A DNA stretch of 64,000 bases from Streptobacillus notomytis (GTDB lineage: Bacteria; Fusobacteriota; Fusobacteriia; Fusobacteriales; Leptotrichiaceae), in contig LJRV01000236.1 of the NCBI GenBank assembly GCA_001612575.1, positions 1-64,000 of the forward strand, written 5' to 3'. A program made the position numbers and the translations under genes. A model generated the notes under the pieces. The model searched no databases, was not told where the DNA came from, and saw nothing but the letters and a program-made list of their open reading frames with translations. Shown in pieces: positions 1 through 9,208 of this stretch (positions are counted from its first letter, which is position 1; the number at the start of each line of letters is the position of its first letter).

Positions 1-984
1 TTGTCCTCCTGAAATAGCTGAAAATCCGTATGCTGCTCCACCCTCTGATAGAACTAATGTCTTATTACCTGAAGCTATAGCATTTGGAGAAAATACGTTA
101 GTCTCTCTTCCTATTGCTATTGCCCCTTCTCCTTCTGCTCTTGTTAGTGTTCCTACTGCTGTTGAACCTTTCTTTAAAGCATATGCAAGAGTTCCTAAAG
201 CTGTTGCTCCATCAGCATAAGCTATAGACCGTGAACCTATGGCTATTGATCCATGTCCTTGGGCTAATGTTGGTGAATATTTATGTTTAGTAGAATCTGT
301 TCCTCCATTACTTCCATATCCATATACCTTTCCACTAGAATCTATATTACTGTAAAGTGTTTTAAAATATGTATTAAAATCATATTTAGTAATAGGCTGA
401 ACATATGAAGATACATCATCATTACCTATTGCTATAGATGATCTTCCTATAGCATAAGTATTATTTCCTACAGATGTTGCTTGTGCTGTTGAGAAAACTG
501 CATTTCCTATTGCAACCCCTTGTTCTTCATCGTCCTTTATATGGTTTGTTATTCCAAAATGATTTCTATAAACATGTGCATGAGAACCAAGTATTACAGA
601 TTTTTTTACATCTGATTTTGTATTAGCACCTATTACAACACTTTCTGCCTTCTCAGATATAGCATTAAACCCTATTACCACATTTTCTGAACCTTTACCG
701 TATGTTCTTCCTCCAGCTCCTATTATTACTGAACTTGAAGTATTATTTGCACTATTATGATATGCTAGTATAATATTATTTTTAGTATTATATTCTCCAT
801 GATCATTGTAACTATTGTATACACCCACTGTTCCATTATTATCATCTATTGCCAACCAAGATCCATAAGACATTGATGATAATCCTGTAAATCCAAAAAT
901 TAAATATCTTATTATTGTTTGATCATTTATACTCACCTTATTTTTTAAAATTTTTTTCAATTCATAACTCTTAATATTCTTCAT
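1..984 (-). CDS. Trimeric autotransporter adhesin (YadA-like), N-terminal part
   Basis: The first 328 codons are visible and the gene runs off the left edge. The start is ATG at 984, preceded by GAGAGGGAAA. A long basic N-terminus (many Lys) precedes a hydrophobic segment at about residues 25-40 ending near 'SYGSW', like the extended signal peptides of type V secreted proteins. From about residue 85 the protein carries many YadA-head repeats of the type 'AIGxxSxA' ('GSIAIGSRSIAYADGATALG', 'GAIAIGRETNVFSPNAIA'), interrupted by a non-repeat insert at about residues 185-230. Such proteins form trimeric, outer-membrane-anchored adhesins; the stalk and C-terminal anchor are outside the window. It is expressed from an unusual poly-G promoter about 190 bp upstream. 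Confidence 0.9.
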   Translation of the reverse strand, partial: MKNIKSYELKKILKNKVSINDQTIIRYLIFGFTGLSSMSYGSWLAIDDNNGTVGVYNSYNDHGEYNTKNNIILAYHNSANNTSSSVIIGAGGRTYGKGSENVVIGFNAISEKAESVVIGANTKSDVKKSVILGSHAHVYRNHFGITNHIKDDEEQGVAIGNAVFSTAQATSVGNNTYAIGRSSIAIGNDDVSSYVQPITKYDFNTYFKTLYSNIDSSGKVYGYGSNGGTDSTKHKYSPTLAQGHGSIAIGSRSIAYADGATALGTLAYALKKGSTAVGTLTRAEGEGAIAIGRETNVFSPNAIASGNKTLVLSEGGAAYGFSAISGGQ

Positions 985-1168
985 TTTCCCTCTCTTTAAA
1001 AATTTTTCATCGTTAAATTTCATATTTTGAAACTTTTTTAAATCTAACAATTATTATAACTATAAGTAAAATATTAAAATTTGTTTTTTATATTCAAATA
1101 AAGATTAAGAAATAAACATAATTTTAACAAAATACCTTTATTAAATCGTTCTAACATCTTAAATCTCT
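985..1168 (-). other. Long 5' leader of the autotransporter, with a possible 27-codon upstream ORF
   Basis: From the predicted transcript start near 1168 to the adhesin ATG lie about 185 untranslated bases, much longer than other leaders here. It contains an ATG at 1155-1157 opening a 27-codon reading frame (stop 1074-1076) rich in Leu, Phe, Asn and Lys, with only a weak GAGA upstream. No strong hairpin or known riboswitch is evident. The leader may be regulatory, but that is inference. Confidence 0.35.
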
Positions 1169-1174
1169 TTAAAT

Positions 1175-1203
1175 ATTATACCCCCCCCCCCATTTTTTGT
1201 CAA
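1175..1203 (-). promoter_or_regulatory. Phase-variable promoter with poly-G spacer (adhesin)
   Basis: On the minus strand TTGACA (1198-1203) and TATAAT (1175-1180) are perfect consensus boxes separated by exactly 17 bp. The spacer is AAAAAT followed by eleven G (1181-1191). A homopolymer in this position changes the -35/-10 distance by slipped-strand mispairing, as known for Neisseria opc and porA. The present length gives the optimal spacing, so the sequenced state is predicted ON. Confidence 0.85.
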
Positions 1204-1210
1204 TAGTTAA

Positions 1211-1236
1211 ATAAAAACGAGAGATTTTATAATCTC
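1211..1236 (-). terminator. Probable terminator after murA
   Basis: A six-base stem GAGATT/AATCTC with a four-base loop (1221-1236) is followed on the minus strand by a short T-rich run. It is weak but sits just after the murA stop and just before the adhesin promoter, isolating the two. Confidence 0.55.
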
Positions 1237-1245
1237 CCATTTCTA

Positions 1246-2514
1246 TTAAACTTCAAGTTTTATTCTTTCTATTTTTGCTCCAACTTTATTTAATTTTTCT
1301 TCTAATTTATCATATCCTCTATCTATATGATATATTCTACTTAAAATAGTATCTCCATCTGCTATAAGTCCAGCTATAACTAAAGCTGCTCCTGCCCTTA
1401 AATCTGAAGCCATTACATTAGTTCCATAAAGAGTTTCTACACCTTCAACATTTGCTATACCATGTCTTATAGTTATATCTGCTCCCATTCTATTTAATTC
1501 AGGAACATGCATAAATCTATTTTCAAATACAGTTTCTTCAACTTCGCTATGACCTTTAATTAATGAAAGTAATAACATCATTTGAGCCTGCATATCTGTA
1601 GGAAATCCTGGATGTGGCATAGTAACTATTCTTGTAGGTTTTAAATCTTTAACTTTACCCTTAACAGTTAATATATCTCCTTCTTTTTCAAATTTAACTC
1701 CTATAAATTCAAGTTGATTTTTAAATACTCCTAAATCCTCAATATTAGCATTTTTAATTTTCAAATCTCCATCTGTAACTATTGAGGCAATAACATATGT
1801 TCCTGCTTCTATTCTATCAGGCATAATTGAATATTCTACAGCATGTAATTTTTCTACACCTTCAATAGTTATAGTATTAGTTCCAAGACCTTCAATCTTT
1901 GCTCCCATTTTTATTAAATAATTACCTAAATCAACTATTTCTGGTTCTTTTGCTGCATTAATTATTCTAGTTTTACCAGGAATTTTAACAGCAGCCATAA
2001 GTAGATTTTGTGTTGCACCTACTGAAGGGAAAGTTAACGCTATATCTGCCCCTTTAAGATTTTCAGAAACAACATGAACATATCCTCTTATTTGAGTAAT
2101 TTCAGCTCCTAATGCTTCAAATCCTTTTAAATGTATATCAACTGGTCTGCTTCCTATAGCACAACCACCTGGAAGTGAAACTATTGATTCTTGTAAATTA
2201 GCAACCATAGGCCCCATAACTAAAAATGAAGCTCTCATTTGCTTAACTATTTCATAACTTGCTTCATTTCTTTTAAATCCATCATTAATTATTTTATAAC
2301 TACTACTATCTAATTTTTCAATCTTCATTCCAAAATCTTCTAATAATTGGAACAATATTCTAATATCTCTTAAATCAGGTACATTTCTTAATATATGTTC
2401 CCCTTTTTCTATAAGCGTTGCTATTATTATAGGAAGTGCTGCATTCTTTGCTCCACTTACTTCTATTACACCATTTAAAGGTCTTTTACCTTCTATTTTG
2501 AATCCTTCAACCAT
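1246..2514 (-). CDS. murA: UDP-N-acetylglucosamine 1-carboxyvinyltransferase
   Basis: Transfers enolpyruvate from PEP to UDP-GlcNAc, the first committed step of peptidoglycan synthesis, in the cytoplasm. At 422 aa it has family length. Visible hallmarks are 'SGAKNAALP' near the N-terminus (catalytic Lys/Asn region), '[16 protein letters not shown]' around residues 115-130 with the Cys that is the fosfomycin target, and a late '[12 protein letters not shown]'-type segment ('[13 protein letters not shown]'). It is the last gene of a run with the xer recombinase, a membrane protein and the YueI-like gene; the gap to the YueI-like gene is 10 bp, suggesting cotranscription. Confidence 0.97.
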   Translation of the reverse strand: MVEGFKIEGKRPLNGVIEVSGAKNAALPIIIATLIEKGEHILRNVPDLRDIRILFQLLEDFGMKIEKLDSSSYKIINDGFKRNEASYEIVKQMRASFLVMGPMVANLQESIVSLPGGCAIGSRPVDIHLKGFEALGAEITQIRGYVHVVSENLKGADIALTFPSVGATQNLLMAAVKIPGKTRIINAAKEPEIVDLGNYLIKMGAKIEGLGTNTITIEGVEKLHAVEYSIMPDRIEAGTYVIASIVTDGDLKIKNANIEDLGVFKNQLEFIGVKFEKEGDILTVKGKVKDLKPTRIVTMPHPGFPTDMQAQMMLLLSLIKGHSEVEETVFENRFMHVPELNRMGADITIRHGIANVEGVETLYGTNVMASDLRAGAALVIAGLIADGDTILSRIYHIDRGYDKLEEKLNKVGAKIERIKLEV

Positions 2515-2524
2515 GTTTCCTCCG

Positions 2525-3088
2525 TTAATCTTCTAATTTTTGTGTTATAGGGCAAATAGTACCTGTAATTTTATCAAAAAATCTTATAGGTTCATAATAC
2601 TCTTCAAGTTCTGGCAATTTTTCTTTTATTATCTCATAATATTTTTTTGATATTTTCTTTCCCATAGCTTGATAAAAAACTATATCTAAGCCTGCATTTA
2701 ATATTCTTTCTTTAAAGCTTAATACTATAGGATCTTCACTCCTATTTTTAACTTCATTATCAGATATTACAACCAAGCCAACTTCTCCAGTATAACTAAG
2801 TCCATCAACCATTTTACAAGCTATTTTCATCTTTTTTGAAAGAGATATATATTTTTTAAGTTTTGATAAGTCAACATCTCTTGAAACTATCATTTTATAT
2901 GCTATTTTTTTTCTTAATGCTTTAATTACTTCAGGATATATAAATTTTTCTTCTAATTCTTGTTTTGTTAATGCTACTATAACCCTTTCCTTATATTCTC
3001 CTAAATATTTATTTTTTTCAACTCTAGCATTAATTATTTTATCTTTAATTTTTTCTATTTTTTTTAATATATCATTTTCAAGTATCAT
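2525..3088 (-). CDS. YueI-like (DUF1694) protein
   Basis: This 187-aa cytoplasmic protein resembles the Bacillus YueI/DUF1694 family, recognisable from '[18 protein letters not shown]' near residue 29 and the following basic helix. No signal peptide or membrane segment is seen. The biochemical function of the family is not known to me. It lies 10 bp upstream of murA in the same direction, so it is probably cotranscribed with it, but that does not establish a role in the cell wall. Confidence 0.75.
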   Translation of the reverse strand: MILENDILKKIEKIKDKIINARVEKNKYLGEYKERVIVALTKQELEEKFIYPEVIKALRKKIAYKMIVSRDVDLSKLKKYISLSKKMKIACKMVDGLSYTGEVGLVVISDNEVKNRSEDPIVLSFKERILNAGLDIVFYQAMGKKISKKYYEIIKEKLPELEEYYEPIRFFDKITGTICPITQKLED

Positions 3089-3125
3089 AACCTGATTTTA
3101 ACATAAATACAAAATCTATTCAATG

Positions 3126-3530
3126 TTAAGCTAGTAAAAAGTATATAAATACCATCTTAAATATTCCGTATAATATGTAAAAAATTGCTCCTCTTCTTAC
3201 CCTTACTATACCATCTGTTTTATATATTATTAATAAAAATAATAGATAAATTAAATGGTATAGAATAAGGTACGATAAATTTATTGTTCCCGTAAAAAGT
3301 ACTAATGTATCCACAACAAACATAATATTTATTATAAATATTGGAAACGATGAATTATATATATTTTTTAATATACATACATTTAAAAGAACATAGCTCG
3401 TAGTTAAAACTACTAAAGACACTATATTTTTTTCAACTAATAATTGAAACTTAAATATTACTCCTATTACAATAAAGAGTATTAAAAATAAACCTTCATA
3501 ACCATATTTCTTTCTTAATTTCTTATTCAT
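3126..3530 (-). CDS. Small integral membrane protein, unknown
   Basis: A 134-aa protein starting at ATG 3528-3530, chosen over an upstream TTG because GGAG lies six bases before the ATG. A basic N-terminus ('MNKKLRKKYG') precedes about four hydrophobic segments covering most of the chain, and 'DGIVRVRRGAIF' forms a charged loop before the last one. I recognise no family. The start overlaps the end of the recombinase gene by eight bases, implying translational coupling. Confidence 0.7.
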   Translation of the reverse strand: MNKKLRKKYGYEGLFLILFIVIGVIFKFQLLVEKNIVSLVVLTTSYVLLNVCILKNIYNSSFPIFIINIMFVVDTLVLFTGTINLSYLILYHLIYLLFLLIIYKTDGIVRVRRGAIFYILYGIFKMVFIYFLLA

Positions 3531-4386
3531 CTTCTTCTCCAATTTTTACTTTTTTATATATTTCCTTAAGTTTAGACTTCTCAACATGAGTATAAACCTC
3601 AGTAGTTGTAATACTCACATGTCCTAATAATTCTTGAACTACTCTAATATCAGCACCATTTTCTATCATCATTGTTGCAGTAGAATGTCTAAATATATGT
3701 GGATGTATTTTTTTCTCTATACCAACATTTTGTGCATGTTTGTTTAATATTTTCCAAAAGTTTTCTCTTCTAATTCCAGGGAAAAGTAAATAACTTCTTT
3801 CACTACCCTTAATTTTAGGTCTTATATCCTTTATATATTCCTTTATTTCTTTTTCAAGTTCTAAATATATCGGGACAAATCTATATTTACTTCCCTTACC
3901 ATAAAGTTTAGCAAATTCAAAATCAGAATTTTCTATATCCTTAATTTCTAAATTAATTACTTCTGAAATTCTAGCACCTGTTGCCACTAAAAACTTAACT
4001 ATTAACTGATTTCTTCTATTTACTGGTTCATGATTAAAGCTTTGTATTATGGCATTAATTTCTTCAAAGCTTAGAGCATTTGGTAGTCTTTTCTCTTTTT
4101 TTAAATTATGTATTTTATTTGCTGGATCATTTTTAATTATTTTTTCAATATAGCAAAACTTAAAAAAGGATTTTATACTACTTATTTTCCTAATAACCGT
4201 ATTATATGTATACTTCTCCTTTAGCTTTTCTATATACTGATAAATATCATCACTAGTTATATCACATACTTTTTTATTTACTTTTTTAAAAAAAGTATAT
4301 AAATCATTTCTATAACTTTCTATAGTTTTATCAGCATTACCTTTTTCAAATTTAAGATAATCTAAAAATGAGTTTACTTCTACCAT
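3523..4386 (-). CDS. Tyrosine recombinase of the XerC/XerD type
   Basis: At 287 aa it has Xer length. An N-terminal SAM-like core-binding domain (about 1-85, 'FLDYLKFEKGNADKTIESY') is followed by the catalytic domain with the Arg in 'ATGARISEV', 'KGSKYRFVPI', 'HPHIFRHSTATMM' (His and Arg), 'LLGHVSITTTEVYTH' (His and nucleophile Tyr). Xer enzymes resolve chromosome dimers at dif, and the chain length and absence of phage genes fit a housekeeping role rather than an integrase. Whether it is XerC or XerD cannot be told. The start at 4386 has GAGGGGAAC before it. Confidence 0.9.
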   Translation of the reverse strand: MVEVNSFLDYLKFEKGNADKTIESYRNDLYTFFKKVNKKVCDITSDDIYQYIEKLKEKYTYNTVIRKISSIKSFFKFCYIEKIIKNDPANKIHNLKKEKRLPNALSFEEINAIIQSFNHEPVNRRNQLIVKFLVATGARISEVINLEIKDIENSDFEFAKLYGKGSKYRFVPIYLELEKEIKEYIKDIRPKIKGSERSYLLFPGIRRENFWKILNKHAQNVGIEKKIHPHIFRHSTATMMIENGADIRVVQELLGHVSITTTEVYTHVEKSKLKEIYKKVKIGEEDE

Positions 4387-4404
4387 GTTCCCCTCTATCC
4401 TATT

Positions 4405-5868
4405 TTACTGTATTTTATTTTCTATTTTTGTTTCTGTTTTTTCATCTAGTTTAGCATCAGATGAAAATATGAATTTTGAATGATATCTTCCAAAAGTATC
4501 TCTTGCATAACCTCCCCATTTACCTGCAAACCTTTTCTGACCTGCACCATAAATTGGTAATGTCGCACCATCAATTTCTTTATTCACATAATTTAAGAAC
4601 CATATTTCAAGTTCTTTTCTCATCTCATCTATAATTTCTCTATAGTTTTCATTATTAATCTCATTTATATTCTCATTTTTATCTTTTTCTAAATCATAGA
4701 ATTCATGTGGTCCATCAGGATATCTATGAACATATTTATATTTCTCATTTCTAATCATTCTTGTTGGACCATATTCATCATATATCACAACGTTTTTATC
4801 ATTATCAATCTTATTATTAAGTATTTCTGAAAAACTCTTTCCAGGATAATCAACATGTTCATCTTCTATGTCATCTAAACCTAAATATTCAAGCAATGTA
4901 GATCTAATATCATAATGGCTTAATAAATTAGTTACTATTTCTGCTTCTGTTTCATCTTTTTTATATATTATAAAAGGAACCTTAATAGAACTATCATACA
5001 TATTTAAAGGACTAGTTCCATTACCTTTTCCAAAAATACCATGATGTCCCATATTCATACCATTATCACTAGTGAAGATTATAAGGATGTTTTTAAGAAT
5101 ATCTTTTTTTTCAAGTTCATTAATTATTTTTCCTATACCCATATCCATAGCAGTTAATGCTGCAAAATATCCTTTAAGAATCTCTATTCTTTCTTCCTCA
5201 TTTCCCTCAAATGTTTCAGCTATCTTCCAAGAGTGATATGGATCTCTAGGACAAGATTCAAATTTACAATTATCATATAGTTTTAAGATTTCTTCTTTAT
5301 GATTTTTCCTGTCCCATGGTGAAGGAGGAGCTGTATAATTAACATTTAAAAAGAACGGTTCTTTTTCTTTATTTAAAAATTCTATAGCATAATCTGTCAT
5401 TTTATCAGTTATATATTCTTCCTCATATATTAACTTCTCATCTTTATACATAGGTGCTTTATAATATGGTCCTCCACCCTTTTGATGTGAATACCAATAA
5501 TGAAAACCTTTTTGAGCTTTATCTGCAAGTCCCATATGCCATTTTCCACTCATACAACAAGTATATCCATTTTTTGATAAAATGTCTACAAATGTAGATT
5601 GATCTTTTAAATAATCTTCTGTTGTTGTACCATTTTCCCATTCATCAATCCAATCATGTATTCCATGTTATGATGGTATTCTCCCTGTAAAAATTGAAGC
5701 TCTTGCAGGAGAACATACAGGTGAAACACAGAAAAAATTTTCAAATATTTTACCTTTTTCTGCTAATTTATCTATATTGGGAGTTATAGCATCTTTATTA
5801 CCATAACAACCTAATGCCCATGCTCCTAAATCATCTGCAATAATAAATAAAACATTATTTTTTTTCAT
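4405..5868 (-). pseudogene. Arylsulfatase-type sulfatase, interrupted by one in-frame stop
   Basis: One continuous frame of 488 codons from ATG 5868 encodes a sulfatase, but codon 67 (5668-5670) is TAA. Before it stand 'NVLFIIADDLGAWALGCYG' (metal-binding Asp pair) and 'SPVCSPARASIFTGRIPS', with the CxPxR motif whose Cys becomes formylglycine. After it the frame continues 'HGIHDWIDEWENG', 'MSGKWHMG', 'TSDNGMNMGHHG', as in glycan and aryl sulfatases. The stop falls where family members have a Gln ('PSQHG'), so CAA to TAA is likely. No formylglycine maturase lies nearby. An internal ATG at 5553 could give only a fragment without the active-site Cys. A strong GGAGG precedes the start. Confidence 0.88.
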
Positions 5869-5995
5869 TACTTACAGCCTCCAGCATTTCCTTTATATTC
5901 CTAGATCCCTTTATTCCAACTATTATTATAGTACTTACATACCAAATAAGCCCAAAAACTATTAAAAATTTCCAGAATAATATTAATATTTACAT
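5855..5995 (-). pseudogene. Small one-helix protein, possible symporter accessory subunit, with stop at codon 2
   Basis: Between symporter and sulfatase a 47-codon frame reads ATG, TAA, then a hydrophobic helix ('ILILFWKFLIVFGLIWY') and a polar tail 'IKGSRNIKEMLEAVSNEKK', ending inside the sulfatase start. It looks like real coding sequence: the tail is a charged amphipathic stretch and it overlaps both neighbours tightly. Small one-helix partners of SSS/NSS symporters exist, and size and position fit one. As read, ATG is followed immediately by TAA, so it is either inactivated (CAA to TAA) or uses an unusual start. The function is inferred. Confidence 0.45.
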
Positions 5996-7456
5996 TTACT
6001 TCACTTCATTTTTAGAAAATAGAATTTTTAAATAAGAACCCAATATCATAGCTATCCATGTAAATACAAATGATGCTATTCCTGAATAATATGGTCCTAT
6101 TTTATCTGCATAAGGTTTTAAAACTTCTATTTGTTGTGCTACTAAAAAACTAATAGGAGTTAATGCTCCAATAATTATTGATGCATAAGCACCCCATTCA
6201 TTTGATTTTTTAAAGTAACATGCTGCAATTAATAAAGTTGATACACTTACTGAATAAATTGTATCTATAAGAGTCATATATACCCATAAATCTGATTTTA
6301 AAGGATACCATAATCCATATAAAAGTAAAAATATTCCTATTAAAGCTACTAACAATCTATTTACAAAAATTTCTTTTTTCTCTTTCCATGAATTCTTATG
6401 AAATATTATTAATATATCATTGTATATAACACTAGCCCAACCTAATAGATATAATGAATCTGTTGACATATCTGCTGCAAGCATAGCTGCTACAAGTATC
6501 CCTATAATTCCACTAGGAAGAAGTAAAGATAGCATCTTAGACATAGCCTTTATATGCACTCCTCCTATAGATTCAAGTGTTATAAAAGAAAGTGCTGTAA
6601 TTCCCCATATTACAGGGATTAAAGATCTAACTATATAGAAAAAGCTTGTTCTTGTATACATCTTTTTTGCAACTTTTTCATCTTTAGCAGATAATACACG
6701 TGATACCATAGTTTGCCATGTTAAAACAGTAGCACTTAAAACTAAGGCTGTGTAAAGAACATATTGCCAACCTAATTGAGGATGCACAAAAGGATTTAAT
6801 CCTCCTGCCCCATATTTTTCTATAACAGTATTAAATAATTTATTCCAACCAACTTTATAAAAGATTATAAATGTAGTTAAAGTAAGTCCTACACTCATAA
6901 GAATAAATTGCATATAATCTGTAACTAAAACTGAAAGCATTCCACCAAATATTGTATATAAGGCTACTATAAGTAAAAGTATAGTCATTGTAATTTCTAA
7001 ATAACGTGGATTTAATCCAGCAACATAAACTAAAAATTCTCCACCTGTCCTAAGAAAAACTCCCATATTTAAAAGTCCACCTAGAACTATAACTACACCT
7101 GTAGCCCATCTAATTTTTTTACCAAATTTCTTTTCAAAAAATTCTGGTATAGTTACAACTCCAGCTTTTCTTAATGGTTCTATACAAAATCCTGTTTTAC
7201 CTACAGTAAACATGATTATAGCCATAAGAACACCTACTGTTGCTCCTGAAAATCCATATTTATAACCTAATTGTCCAGCAGCCATACATGTTATAATTCC
7301 AAATTCTGTGGCAGCAAGAGAAACCATTCCAACATAAAGATCAACACTTCTTCCTGCAACTAGAAAATCATCAAAATTTTTTACATATTTCCTTATTAGT
7401 AATCCTACTACAAGGCTTAATAAGATATAAAAGCCTCCTATACTTCCATCTAACAT
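5996..7456 (-). CDS. Sodium:solute symporter (SSS family)
   Basis: A 486-aa protein with about 13 hydrophobic segments. The N-terminal 'NFDDFLVAGRSVDLYVGMVSLAATEFG' is typical of SSS carriers, followed by the 'GG..SVLVTDYMQFILM' segment of the sodium-binding core. Given the neighbouring sulfatase it probably imported a sugar or sulfated sugar product; substrate unknown. The start is awkward: the well-placed ribosome site (AAGGTG, 7475-7490) serves ATG 7472-7474, in the same frame, but codon 6 of that frame is TAG (7457-7459), directly followed by the ATG used here. The original start was probably 7474, with reinitiation now needed. Confidence 0.85.
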   Translation of the reverse strand: MLDGSIGGFYILLSLVVGLLIRKYVKNFDDFLVAGRSVDLYVGMVSLAATEFGIITCMAAGQLGYKYGFSGATVGVLMAIIMFTVGKTGFCIEPLRKAGVVTIPEFFEKKFGKKIRWATGVVIVLGGLLNMGVFLRTGGEFLVYVAGLNPRYLEITMTILLLIVALYTIFGGMLSVLVTDYMQFILMSVGLTLTTFIIFYKVGWNKLFNTVIEKYGAGGLNPFVHPQLGWQYVLYTALVLSATVLTWQTMVSRVLSAKDEKVAKKMYTRTSFFYIVRSLIPVIWGITALSFITLESIGGVHIKAMSKMLSLLLPSGIIGILVAAMLAADMSTDSLYLLGWASVIYNDILIIFHKNSWKEKKEIFVNRLLVALIGIFLLLYGLWYPLKSDLWVYMTLIDTIYSVSVSTLLIAACYFKKSNEWGAYASIIIGALTPISFLVAQQIEVLKPYADKIGPYYSGIASFVFTWIAMILGSYLKILFSKNEVK

Positions 7457-7521
7457 CTAATTGAAATTAAACATTTTATCACCTTCTTCATATATTTGAG
7501 GGAACATTTAATGGTGTGCAC

Positions 7522-7558
7522 CTCTTATATAAGAGACATCGTTTTCTTTCATTGTCAA
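7522..7558 (-). promoter_or_regulatory. Symporter/sulfatase promoter region with a perfect palindrome
   Basis: TTGACA (7553-7558) is followed by a -10-like stretch inside the perfect 14-bp palindrome CTCTTATATAAGAG (7522-7535), with spacing of 19-21 bp depending on the box chosen, longer than optimal. A near-palindrome GGTGTGCACC adjoins it. The arrangement suggests an operator overlapping the promoter, perhaps for a sugar-responsive regulator; that is inference. Confidence 0.4.
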
Positions 7559-7570
7559 TATAAAATGTTA

Positions 7571-9199
7571 TTATTTCATCATCTCTTTTGCTATTTCTAA
7601 ACTTGCCTTAGTTATATTATCTCCTGATAATATTCTAGCAATTTCTTTTATTCTTTCTTCCTCATTTAATTTCTTTATCTTAGTTCTTGTATTCTTCTCA
7701 TCACTTTCCTTATATATTAAAAATTGATTATTAGCCTTTGCAGCTATTTGTGGTGAATGAGTTACACATATTATCTGAACATTATTTGATAACTCTTTAA
7801 GCTTGTTTGCTATTTTAATTACAGTCTCTCCTGAAATACCTGTATCTATCTCATCAAATATCAAACAAGAAATATGATCTACTTTTGAAAAGACTATTTT
7901 AAGAGCTAGCATTATTCTAGATATTTCTCCCCCTGAAGCTATCTTAGATAAATCTTTTAATTTTTCTCCCTTATTAGTAGAAATTAAGAATTTAACTCCA
8001 TCATTACCATTTATGTGTATTCTATCAAGTTCTGTAAATTCTATATCAAATACTACTGAGGGCATATTTAATTCTTTTAATTCATTCATAACATTATCTT
8101 TTAATGTTTTAGCCTTATTTTTTCTAAGTGTAGAAAGTTTTTTACTTAATTTCTTATATCCCTTTATATTCTCTTCTAATTCTTTTTCTTTCTCATATAA
8201 GGCTTCATAAGAATGTTCTATTAATTCAAGCTTATTTTTAATATTTTCTCCATATTCAAGTATTTCCTTAATACTAGAACCATATTTAAGTTTAAGTTTT
8301 TTTATAATATTTAACCTATCATTTACTTCTTCTAACCTATATGGATTATTATCTACACCAGTAAGAGAAGATGAAAGTTCATCTACTATATCATTTAATT
8401 CTTCATAAACATTATTAAATCTATCATTTAACTCATTATATTTATTTGAATACTCACTTAATTTCTCTAAATCTTTTTTTATCTTCTTAAAGCTACTAAA
8501 ATCCAAGAAATCAAGTATTTCAGTTAATTTATCAGTAATCATACCTGAATTAAATAATTCATTATATTCATTTTCAAGCTCTTCATCTTCATCTACTTCT
8601 AAATTATGCTTAAATATTTCCTCAACTATATACTCATATAGATTTCTTTTTTCTATTGCTTCACTTTTTTCCCTTTTTATATTCTCTATTTCTTCACTTA
8701 ATATATCTATTTTTGATATATATTCCTTAATATCAGCCTTAATCTTTAAACTATCCTTATCTAAAAACTTATCAAGTAAATATAGGTGATAATTAGAATT
8801 AAGTAAATATTGATGATCATGCTGACCCACTAAATCTAAAATATTACTACTAATCTCCTTTAAATTTGATAAGGTAAATCTCTTATTATTCACTCTTACC
8901 TTATTATCTAGTCCAAATTCTCTTGAAATTATTAATTCCTCATCAAATTCATACTCAAGAGTATTTAATTTTTCTATCTGTTCATCATCTAGTCTAAATA
9001 CTGCTTCTATACTTACTTTTTCACTATTTTTACCTATCATTTCTTTACTTGCTTTTTCACCAATAATCAAAGATAATCCATCAAGTATTATTGATTTTCC
9101 AGCACCTGTTTCTCCTGTAAGTACAGTAAGTCCTTTTTCTAAATTAATGTCTATTTCATCAATAATTGCTAAATTTTCAATTTTTAATTCTTTTAACAT
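7571..9199 (-). CDS. recN: DNA repair protein RecN
   Basis: SMC-like ATPase acting in double-strand break repair. At 542 aa it has family length. Domains: N-terminal ATPase half with Walker A 'TGETGAGKSIILDGL' (about 29-43) and 'LVGQHDHQYLL'; a central coiled coil rich in Glu and Lys (about 145-380); C-terminal half with signature 'ASGGEISRIMLALK' and Walker B 'CLIFDEIDTGISG', ending 'CVTHSPQIAA'. It begins 9 bp after nadK, an order (nadK-recN) also known in Firmicutes. Confidence 0.96.
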   Translation of the reverse strand: MLKELKIENLAIIDEIDINLEKGLTVLTGETGAGKSIILDGLSLIIGEKASKEMIGKNSEKVSIEAVFRLDDEQIEKLNTLEYEFDEELIISREFGLDNKVRVNNKRFTLSNLKEISSNILDLVGQHDHQYLLNSNYHLYLLDKFLDKDSLKIKADIKEYISKIDILSEEIENIKREKSEAIEKRNLYEYIVEEIFKHNLEVDEDEELENEYNELFNSGMITDKLTEILDFLDFSSFKKIKKDLEKLSEYSNKYNELNDRFNNVYEELNDIVDELSSSLTGVDNNPYRLEEVNDRLNIIKKLKLKYGSSIKEILEYGENIKNKLELIEHSYEALYEKEKELEENIKGYKKLSKKLSTLRKNKAKTLKDNVMNELKELNMPSVVFDIEFTELDRIHINGNDGVKFLISTNKGEKLKDLSKIASGGEISRIMLALKIVFSKVDHISCLIFDEIDTGISGETVIKIANKLKELSNNVQIICVTHSPQIAAKANNQFLIYKESDEKNTRTKIKKLNEEERIKEIARILSGDNITKASLEIAKEMMK

Positions 9200-9208
9200 C
9201 TATACCCC

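Noticed and set aside
3523-4386. Tyrosine recombinase as a phage or island integrase
   Set aside because: It has Xer length and motifs, lies next to murA-type housekeeping genes, and there are no tRNA, att-like repeats or phage genes nearby.
4405-5868. Reading the sulfatase stop as a recoded codon
   Set aside because: TAA and TAG end many intact genes here, and no recoding signal is seen; three nonsense changes in a decaying locus are simpler. Kept as a checkable alternative.
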